From positions 1 through 11,202 of the forward strand of contig JAHLBL010000039.1 of the NCBI GenBank assembly GCA_020625635.1: a DNA stretch of 11,202 nt, in the 5' to 3' direction. A model generated the notes under the pieces. It ran no database searches. It had not been told where the DNA came from and saw nothing but the letters and a program-made list of their open reading frames with translations. This document shows positions 5,761 to 11,202 of this stretch, piece by piece. Position numbers and translations under genes: made by a program. The first letter of the stretch is position 1, and each line of letters starts with the position of its first letter. The stretch comes from a bacterium (GTDB lineage Bacteria > Bacillota > Clostridia > Oscillospirales > Acutalibacteraceae).

Positions 5761-7839
5761 ATGAAAAAATCATACGATGTCAGGAAGCGATTCGGCAGAA
5801 AAAATATGGTTATGTGTCTGGTGGCACTTATCCTTGTTATGATTACCGTAGTCGGCACGAGCTACAGCTGGATCGAGGAAGTATCCAAGGTTGAGTTCAA
5901 CAGCGACAACGGACAGGAAACGCCTTACAAGATGAAGGCGGCTCCCCTCAACGCTGAGGCAAACATTGTTAACAACAGTACCGAAATTGATTTCAGCAAA
6001 TATTTCAACGAGGGCGGAGACATGCACCTCTCGCCCTGCTACAGCGACGGCGAAAAGTTCTACTTCCCCGTTAACAACACCTCGGGCTCCGACAAGTTCC
6101 GTCTCGGTACAAAGGACGACGCCAACACCAACTACATCTCATCCACATTCAAGGTCAAGGCGGGCTCCGAGAACACCGCGTTCTGGTTTGAGAAGATCGA
6201 GGCTTCCACGCCTTATCTCTCGCTGAAAACGCACTCAGGCTCAACCGCCTCTACCTTCCCCGAAAATTCGGAGTCCTATCTCCGCTTTTCGGTAACGGTC
6301 GACGGCTCCACCAACGTGTATTGCCTCAACTCAAGCGGTACATACAAGACGGTTTCGGGTATTTCAGCGACCGGTACCACAACCAACAACGGCAGATGCG
6401 TCGAAACATACGCTTACTACGATCCTACGTCAAGCCTCTCCGAGCAGACTGCTAACAGAAACGTCCCGAATCAGAATTCCGACACGGATAACCTCCACTG
6501 CAACACCCTCTTCACTGTTCCCAAGGGACAGACCAAGGTCGTTACTCTGAAGATCTGGCTCGAATGCAGAGGAAGCGGAACATCCCGCAACGTCCGCGAC
6601 GTCGCGATCTCGAACATCAACTTCAAGCTGACCTCCTCGTGGGCAAAGATGAGAAGGATATATGTCCTTGACAGGACTATCAGCCAAGATGGATTTGATA
6701 ACTTAGACACAGGGTCCAATGATGCCTCACAGTGGCTTGCTTCCTATGGCAGCACACTTTCATGGGGACTTAAGAGTAACCTCGATACACACTTCGACCT
6801 CGTTGCCGACGGAACCCAGACAATAGACGGCAAGGCTTACAAGAGATACTACGCAGATATTCCGACAGTATACAACGGCGCAGATGTAGTATTTTTCCGC
6901 TGCGGTTCATCATACGGAACAGGCGACAGCGACAAAACCTACGAGGCGAACGGAAAGTCCAAGCATTACCGGAATATGTGGGAAACCACTTTCCCGAACA
7001 CCTTCCACAATGAAACCTTCCATGTCTACACCTCCGACTACGGCACATGGGACGAGGACGCCAACAGTGTTTACATAGTCAATTCCGCCTTCTTCACCAA
7101 GGTTTGCGACTATATGTGGGACAGCAACAGCGTACACGGCAACGGCATAAACGACAAGGTCGTCAAGAACGCCGACTGGCCGGGCAAACGGCTGACAACA
7201 AAGGCAAAAACCAAGACCGCTTCGCAGAGCCTTGACCCATACGCGTTCTACTACAACGCCGACTATGACAGAGTTATATTCAACGACGGCGATCTCGTCG
7301 AAGGTCAAAACCAGGAATATCAGACTCAGGACCTTTGGCTGACCAACTCGGAGAAGAACTGTACCTTTGATATGGCCACGCTTACATGGTTCCATACCAA
7401 CCCTTCCAAGAGCGATTGGAATACAAAGATGCCGTCCTACAGCGCTTCGAATACCTATTTGGAGTGTAATATTTCCACAAACAACCAGTGGAAGAAAACT
7501 CGTTTCGCCTATGGCGGCGAGTACAGCAACAAGGCAGGAAACGCCTTTAACGGCACCTCATCATCCAAGATGCTCTGCAAGATTTATTGTAAGGCAGCCG
7601 GTGACTACGAGATGGTTTTGTACAATAACGGACAGTGCTACAAGGCATATAAATCCGGCGAGCCCAATCTTTATGCAGGCGGCAGCTACACCCTCGGTCT
7701 CGGCGGGGACGGAAGTGATTATAATAAAAACCTGTATTTAAAGAATCTTAAAGCTAAGACAGTCTATCGAATCTACTTTGAATGGGATAACGGCAGACCG
7801 AAGGTTTCTCTCGCAGAAGGAGAAGCAAACGTCCAATAA
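5761..7839 (+). CDS. SipW-type exported protein 3 with CBM26-like putative starch-binding module
   Basis: With the start fixed by the RBS, the protein has 692 residues. Residues 15-33 are hydrophobic and are followed by TSYSWIEE, a variant of the SipW-type signal. Residues 45-295 form a TasA-like region similar to protein 2: FYFPVNNTSGSDKF matches LYFPTDGSDF of its neighbour, and LKIWLE (263-268) is followed by INFKLTSSW. Residues 298-431 form a beta-rich module (RRIYVL, YYADIPTVYNGADVVFFR, then MWETT). Residues 436-528 match the starch-binding CBM26 pattern: a VYIVN strand, YMWD, WPG (473-475), FYYNADYDRVIFNDG and QTQDLWL. Residues 575-692 are another beta-rich domain. The likely role is a cell-surface or fibre-borne glycan-binding protein. 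Alpha-glucan as the ligand is inferred only from the CBM26 resemblance. Base composition is less C-rich near 6650-6720 and after 7700, suggesting module joins. Confidence 0.75.
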   Translation: MKKSYDVRKRFGRKNMVMCLVALILVMITVVGTSYSWIEEVSKVEFNSDNGQETPYKMKAAPLNAEANIVNNSTEIDFSKYFNEGGDMHLSPCYSDGEKFYFPVNNTSGSDKFRLGTKDDANTNYISSTFKVKAGSENTAFWFEKIEASTPYLSLKTHSGSTASTFPENSESYLRFSVTVDGSTNVYCLNSSGTYKTVSGISATGTTTNNGRCVETYAYYDPTSSLSEQTANRNVPNQNSDTDNLHCNTLFTVPKGQTKVVTLKIWLECRGSGTSRNVRDVAISNINFKLTSSWAKMRRIYVLDRTISQDGFDNLDTGSNDASQWLASYGSTLSWGLKSNLDTHFDLVADGTQTIDGKAYKRYYADIPTVYNGADVVFFRCGSSYGTGDSDKTYEANGKSKHYRNMWETTFPNTFHNETFHVYTSDYGTWDEDANSVYIVNSAFFTKVCDYMWDSNSVHGNGINDKVVKNADWPGKRLTTKAKTKTASQSLDPYAFYYNADYDRVIFNDGDLVEGQNQEYQTQDLWLTNSEKNCTFDMATLTWFHTNPSKSDWNTKMPSYSASNTYLECNISTNNQWKKTRFAYGGEYSNKAGNAFNGTSSSKMLCKIYCKAAGDYEMVLYNNGQCYKAYKSGEPNLYAGGSYTLGLGGDGSDYNKNLYLKNLKAKTVYRIYFEWDNGRPKVSLAEGEANVQ

Positions 7840-7859
7840 TTTACCAAGGTGGTGATACT

Positions 7860-9158
7860 ATGAAAACTAAAAAGCTTGTCATTATTTCCATGGCGCTGCT
7901 TATGGTAGCTGTGACGCTCATTCCGTCTACGTTTTCGTGGTATAGCCACAGCGAGAGTGCAACCGGCAATCTTATGAAGTATACGCGCGAGGAGCTGCCT
8001 GTTTCGATGAAAACAGCGTCAGATTCTGTTACGATGGAGACCAAGCTTGCCGACAAGAATGCCGAGGAGGGCAACACCGTAAGCAGCATTTCGGTTCCCG
8101 CGGGACAGATAAAGTATTATGTTACAACGCTCACCAACTCGGGCAACGTAGATACCTACCTCGACCTCCAGCTCAGCAGTCTTCCCAACAACGCGGACGT
8201 CAAGATAGGCACAAACTCCCCGGTAATCAACCAGAAGGCTTACGCATCGCGCGCAGCCCGTACAAAAAAGACTTACGACAAGGTGCGTGTGTATTTCAAA
8301 ACTCACAGCAGTATGAACGCTTATTGGAGTCAGAATAACTGCAAGGCTAAATCTAAATCTCTTGATCTTACCAATGAGGGCAACTCAAGCAACGAAACGA
8401 CCTCCGATATGAACATAGCGTTCAAGCGCGCGGGAGCGGCAGACGAGACGAAGGATCAACTCGAAAGGTGCCCCAACACCGACTCCACGACCTACGGCGG
8501 AACGACACGTGTATTCTACTACGACCTGCCGTCCGACACAGAGTATTTCTACTTCTTCAATCACTGGTATATGACCTCTGGGTCCAACCGCGAGTGGAAC
8601 CGTACCATCGACATAACCGACCTCTCCGCGGGTTATCTCTACTACCTCAACGGAGAAAGGGTAGACGAAAAGTACAAGGCTTATTCGAGAGTGTTCGATG
8701 ACACCCTGCTGAATGTAATGTCGTACTACGACACGGCGCGTCTGAGCACGGGTTCCAACGTAACCGCCGACATCGGTCTGAAGAAGGATCCCGATAACGC
8801 CGACGACGAGTTTACTCCCGACTACTACGGCAACAACATTACCTACAGCAGCAGTAATACAAATGTCTGTACGGTCAACAGGGACGGTCTCATCACGCCT
8901 AAGACCAGCGGCACCGCGACGATAACCACGACTATCACCGGAAAATTCGGTGATACGACTTCCGCAAATCCCATCACAACCTCGGTCAGCATCCCAAGCA
9001 ATATTTCCCAGTTCCCGATCGCGTCCAACATCCTTGTGCCTCACGACGGCTCCACGGACAGCGACGGAAATCCGAACAACGTGGTAAAAATCCATTGGTA
9101 TATCATCAACAACGGCTCCTCAACCGCGGAAGCGAGCAGCATATTTGTAACGATCTGA
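7860..9158 (+). CDS. SipW-type exported protein 4 with BIG2-like domain
   Basis: This is a 432-residue protein with the strong RBS AAGGTGGTGA (7846-7855) four bases before ATG. The N-terminus is short and basic (MKTKK), followed by a hydrophobic segment at residues 6-22 and STFSWYSHSES, a SipW-type signal close to that of protein 2. Residues 76-107 (ISVPAGQIKYYV, then LTNSGNVDTYLDLQL) fit the N-terminal strands of TasA-like proteins. Residues 141-262 contain RVYFKTHSS, RVFYYDLPSDTEYFYFFN and EWNRTIDITDL, resembling the module at 298-431 of protein 3. Residues 326-377 (ITYSSSNTNVCTVNRDGLIT, then GTATITTTI) match a BIG2 Ig-like domain. The C-terminus is a further beta-rich stretch ending at VTI without an anchor. 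Unlike the other three it lacks the IW(L/I)E motif, so it may be a tip, adaptor or anchor subunit instead of the repeating one. That role is inferred. Confidence 0.75.
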   Translation: MKTKKLVIISMALLMVAVTLIPSTFSWYSHSESATGNLMKYTREELPVSMKTASDSVTMETKLADKNAEEGNTVSSISVPAGQIKYYVTTLTNSGNVDTYLDLQLSSLPNNADVKIGTNSPVINQKAYASRAARTKKTYDKVRVYFKTHSSMNAYWSQNNCKAKSKSLDLTNEGNSSNETTSDMNIAFKRAGAADETKDQLERCPNTDSTTYGGTTRVFYYDLPSDTEYFYFFNHWYMTSGSNREWNRTIDITDLSAGYLYYLNGERVDEKYKAYSRVFDDTLLNVMSYYDTARLSTGSNVTADIGLKKDPDNADDEFTPDYYGNNITYSSSNTNVCTVNRDGLITPKTSGTATITTTITGKFGDTTSANPITTSVSIPSNISQFPIASNILVPHDGSTDSDGNPNNVVKIHWYIINNGSSTAEASSIFVTI

Positions 9159-9159
9159 T

Positions 9160-9876
9160 ATGAAGAGAGCCAACAAAACCCCGACCGTAAAAAATGTATT
9201 CAGAATAATAAAAAATGTTCTTTTTGCCGTTATTCTCACGTTTTTGATGTCAGTTGTTGTTCTGACGTTTATAACGAAGATTAGCGGCAAAACGCCTTTT
9301 GTATTTGGCTACAGCCTGCAGCGCGTCAGCTCCGAGAGCATGAAGCCGACGCTCGAGGTCGGCGACATCATCCTCTGCAAGCAGTGCGACCCGATGACGT
9401 TGAAAAACGGCGACATCATCACCTACGAGGGCAAGAAAGGACAGTTCAGGGACAAGCTCGTAACTCACCGCGTCATAAAGGAGCCCTACGAGGAGAACGG
9501 CGAGTATATGCTGCTGACGAAGGGCGACGACAACCCCGACGAGGACTCCGCGATTTCCGTCAACGACGTTGTCGGAATCTACACAGGCAAGGCGGACATC
9601 CTGCGGCCGCTGTTTGAGTTCTTTGTAACTCCGTGGGGACTGCTTGTTATGATCGCCCTCATCATCCTCGCGTTTCTGGAGGATATCATCATCTTCGTCA
9701 AGGCGCTTCTGGGTATCGACACAGGCGAGAAAAAGGACGTCGACGAGATCATCAGGAAGTACAGGGACAAGTCCCCTGCGCCCGAGGGCGGGGAGGACAC
9801 GGGCGACACGGCGGCGATCGACGCTGTAGTCGAAAGCATATCGGACGAATCCGACGGCGACAACGCCGAAGGGTGA
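9160..9876 (+). CDS. sipW: SipW/ER-type signal peptidase I
   Basis: This is a 238-residue membrane signal peptidase. Residues 15-38 form an N-terminal transmembrane segment. SSESMKPTLEVGDIIL (57-72) carries the catalytic serine, Ser60. VTHRVI (101-106) has His103 where Lys occurs in LepB-type enzymes, placing this in the SipW/archaeal/ER branch. KGDDNPDED (121-129) supplies the conserved Asp region. A second transmembrane segment (about 157-182) is followed by a charged cytosolic tail (GEKKDVDEIIRKYRDK, then Asp/Glu-rich). SipW-type peptidases commonly lie beside their substrates, and the four upstream exported proteins carry matching signals, so they are the predicted substrates. The ATG lies one base after the upstream stop and has no evident Shine-Dalgarno sequence, so translation is probably coupled to protein 4, which would keep enzyme output tied to substrate synthesis. 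Confidence 0.9.
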   Translation: MKRANKTPTVKNVFRIIKNVLFAVILTFLMSVVVLTFITKISGKTPFVFGYSLQRVSSESMKPTLEVGDIILCKQCDPMTLKNGDIITYEGKKGQFRDKLVTHRVIKEPYEENGEYMLLTKGDDNPDEDSAISVNDVVGIYTGKADILRPLFEFFVTPWGLLVMIALIILAFLEDIIIFVKALLGIDTGEKKDVDEIIRKYRDKSPAPEGGEDTGDTAAIDAVVESISDESDGDNAEG

Positions 9877-9980
9877 GCGCCGAGTCGATATTTTTCCCAC
9901 TGTCAAATTTACCAAATGTTTTTGCATATACCTTAAAAACCTGCCGATCAACGGCTGTTTTGTTGTGTAATTTGTAAAAA

Positions 9981-9999
9981 AATTTATGACGAATTTATG
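9981..9999. repeat. Short tandem direct repeat AATTTATG
   Basis: AATTTATG occurs at 9981-9988 and 9992-9999, a period of 11 bases or about one helical turn. The spacing is compatible with a protein-binding site next to the hairpin, but the repeat is short and AT-rich, so this is weak. Confidence 0.25.
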
Positions 10000-10058
10000 C
10001 AACCTTACGAAAATGAAAAATGTTGCACAAAAACATTTTTCGTTTCTTGTAAGGTTGT
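9999..10058 (+). terminator. Long terminator-like hairpin after the export operon
   Basis: The outer stem pairs CAACCTTAC (10000-10008) with GTAAGGTTG (10049-10057). After a small internal bulge, the inner stem pairs AAATGAAAAATGTT (10011-10024) with AACATTTTTCGTTT (10032-10045), with one G-T pair and a seven-base loop. A TTTTT run (10058-10062) follows. It lies about 120 bases after the signal peptidase stop and before the promoter of the next gene. An intrinsic terminator is the likeliest reading. The inner stem is AT-rich and unusually long, so a regulatory RNA structure is an alternative. Confidence 0.65.
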
Positions 10059-10060
10059 TT

Positions 10061-10088
10061 TTGTTGTGTTAAAATCATTTTGTATAAC
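10061..10088 (+). promoter_or_regulatory. Putative sigma-A-type promoter for the downstream secreted gene
   Basis: TTGTTG (10061-10066) and TATAAC (10083-10088), separated by 16 bases, are plausible -35 and -10 elements. They would start transcription near 10095 and leave a leader of about 55-60 bases before ATG 10153. The match is imperfect and the region is AT-rich, so the call is tentative. Its position immediately after the terminator supports it. Confidence 0.4.
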
Positions 10089-10152
10089 TATGGGTTGTTG
10101 TGCCCTTTTTGACCGAACCACAGCAAATCTTCCCCTCTCGGAGGTAACTATT

Positions 10153-11202
10153 ATGAAAACAAAAATACGGAGATACTCGAGAAAGTCATTGTCGATCGTA
10201 TTGGCTTTTGTTATGATGTTTACTACATTGATTGCAGGCAGCGTTTCAGTGGCAAATGCTGCGCCGAATTTTTACAATTACGACGGCGTAAAGAATTTCC
10301 ATTTGTATTATGATGATTCTAAAGCCAATATCAGTAACGGTGCCTCGAGAAACGTCTATTTTATCATTGGACACGATTCTTATTCTGCCGTGTATTCCAT
10401 GACGAAGATCGCGAATACTTCGCTGTACTATTATAATCTGACTTCCGAATGGACAGGCGCGACAGGTTTTTGCTTCGGTTCAAAATCATCTGCTCCTACT
10501 TCCGGTAATGATGTTTCATTAGATACTTGTAAAAACGATTGCACAAGCAGTACAAACAAGTATACAGCAACCACCAACTTTTACGGAAATAATCGAACAT
10601 ATTATTTCATGGCAGATTCAAGCAAAGCGTTATCCTATACCGAGTTCCAGACTGGTTCGGATAACTATTCGGCGCTTAAGAATAATATTTCACTCCAGAC
10701 AAAACAAAAGAACGTTGGAGATTCCGCATACACTGTAGTGAACGACACTAATATTGTTATTCCTCATATCAAGTCGGGGTGGTGGGACGGAAAATCGGCT
10801 ACTTTATCAACTACCGGCGATTCCGATGCATCCAACGGTAAGGTACAGTATGATAATGCTGTAGCTGCCGCGTCAACTACTTTTTCTTATTCGAGCTTAC
10901 AGTCCGACTATGAATTTGTAGGTTGGTATAACAGTAGCGGTACATCGGTAGGAACATCAAGTACATACACTTTTTTTCAAAACGGACAAAGATCTAACAT
11001 TACTTATTACGGTTATTATAAACAAAAATATACAGTCAGCGTAAGCAGCGCGGGTAATGGTACGGCAACGGTGGGCGGTTCTTCTTCGACAACAGTTTCG
11101 CAGGGTGGAAGCGCAAGCATAGTAGCCACGCCAAGCAGCGGATACGCCCTTGACTACTGGGAAGTTACAGGAGGTTCAATTACCCAGACAGCTTCAAATC
11201 TC
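10153..11202 (+). CDS. Secreted multidomain surface protein, N-terminal part (3' truncated)
   Basis: The frame is open from ATG 10153 to the window end (350 codons, no stop). The start has an excellent RBS, CGGAGGT (10139-10145). Residues 1-36 form a classical Sec signal peptide: basic MKTKIRRYSRKS, hydrophobic core, then SVANA with cleavage predicted after Ala36. It does not have the SWY-type signal of the operon proteins. Residues 68-110 (NVYFIIGHDSYSAVY, then SLYYYNLTSEWTGATGFCFG) resemble the beta-rich modules in exported proteins 3 and 4. Residues 253-290 (YEFVGWYNSSGTSVGTSSTY, then ITYYGYYK) and 293-337 (YTVSVSSAGNGTATV, then ATPSSGYALDYWEV) match InlB-type/Flg_new_2 repeats common in clostridial surface proteins. 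More repeats and an anchor probably lie beyond the window. Codon use is more T/A-ending than in the operon. It is probably an adhesin or glycan-binding surface protein; any catalytic domain would be outside the window. Confidence 0.8.
   Translation, partial: MKTKIRRYSRKSLSIVLAFVMMFTTLIAGSVSVANAAPNFYNYDGVKNFHLYYDDSKANISNGASRNVYFIIGHDSYSAVYSMTKIANTSLYYYNLTSEWTGATGFCFGSKSSAPTSGNDVSLDTCKNDCTSSTNKYTATTNFYGNNRTYYFMADSSKALSYTEFQTGSDNYSALKNNISLQTKQKNVGDSAYTVVNDTNIVIPHIKSGWWDGKSATLSTTGDSDASNGKVQYDNAVAAASTTFSYSSLQSDYEFVGWYNSSGTSVGTSSTYTFFQNGQRSNITYYGYYKQKYTVSVSSAGNGTATVGGSSSTTVSQGGSASIVATPSSGYALDYWEVTGGSITQTASNL

Larger units (their letters stand above)
9958..10072. repeat. Direct repeat TTTTGTTGTGT flanking the intergenic hairpin
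   Basis: TTTTGTTGTGT occurs at 9958-9968 and again at 10059-10069, each followed by an A-rich stretch, with copies 101 bases apart on either side of the hairpin. A shorter related copy, GTTGTTGTG, lies at 10094-10102. They may be regulator-binding sites or a duplicated promoter element. Chance similarity in T-rich DNA is possible. Confidence 0.4.

Noticed and set aside
8385..9095. Antisense open frame opposite exported protein 4
   Set aside because: Its translation is Val/Gly/Arg-rich without motifs; the sense strand encodes a BIG2-like domain here.
3139..9158. Type IV prepilin-like or LPXTG-anchored proteins
   Set aside because: There is no G-F-T-x-x-E prepilin motif at the hydrophobic segment and no LPXTG plus membrane tail at any C-terminus; the SW(Y/F/I) motif and adjacent SipW enzyme explain export better.
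9250..10002. Antisense open frame opposite the signal peptidase
   Set aside because: It covers the catalytic motifs of a clear sense gene, and its translation is low-complexity Arg/Val/Leu-rich.
10092..10110. GGG/CCC hairpin followed by TTTTT in the leader of the last gene
   Set aside because: The stem is only three base pairs with an eight-base loop, too weak for a terminator or attenuator.
9877..10152. Riboswitch, tRNA, small RNA gene or CRISPR array in the intergenic region
   Set aside because: Apart from the hairpin and short repeats, no conserved riboswitch core, tRNA cloverleaf or regularly spaced repeat array is visible.

Overview
The window looks like part of a chromosome from a Gram-positive anaerobe of the Clostridia, probably a gut Ruminococcus/Oscillospiraceae-type organism. 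This is inferred from strong AGGAGG-type ribosome binding sites, use of TTG and GTG starts, SipW/TasA-type secretion genes, CBM26-like and InlB-like surface modules, and moderate-GC coding sequence rich in C-ending codons (AAC, TAC, TTC, ATC). The species cannot be fixed from the sequence. All supported genes are on the + strand.

Region 1 (1-3135) is intracellular. It holds the C-terminal end of a McrB-like AAA+ ATPase, then an 839-residue protein with a DUF2357-like (McrC-related) N-terminal region, a coiled coil of about 350 residues and a separate globular C-terminal domain. The pair resembles a McrB/McrC arrangement, but I see no nuclease motif in the second protein.

Region 2 (3139-9876) is an export cassette. 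Four consecutive genes encode large proteins, each with an N-terminal hydrophobic segment ending in a (T/I)-x-SW-(Y/F/I) motif. That motif resembles the TYAWF-type signal of SipW-dependent (TasA/camelysin-type) exported proteins. Three of them share an IW(L/I)E motif. The third carries a CBM26-like putative starch-binding module, and the fourth a BIG2-like Ig domain. The last gene is a SipW/ER-type signal peptidase with a Ser/His catalytic pair, which is the expected processing enzyme for the other four. From 616 to 9876 the gaps are only 3, 34, 29, 20 and 1 bases, so this is almost certainly one transcription unit. The ATPase gene, 87 bases upstream across a stem-loop, probably belongs to it as well.

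Region 3 (9877-11202) is a 276-base AT-rich intergenic segment with direct repeats, a long terminator-like hairpin and a putative promoter. It is followed by the start of a separate secreted protein gene with an ordinary Sec signal peptide (cleavage predicted after ANA), a beta-rich module resembling those in the operon, and an InlB-type repeat. This gene runs off the end of the window.

The overall picture is a set of TasA-like, possibly glycan-binding surface or fibre proteins with their own signal peptidase, genetically tied to a McrB-like AAA+ ATPase and a coiled-coil partner. Why a restriction-like ATPase pair sits with a surface-fibre cassette is the most interesting question here.
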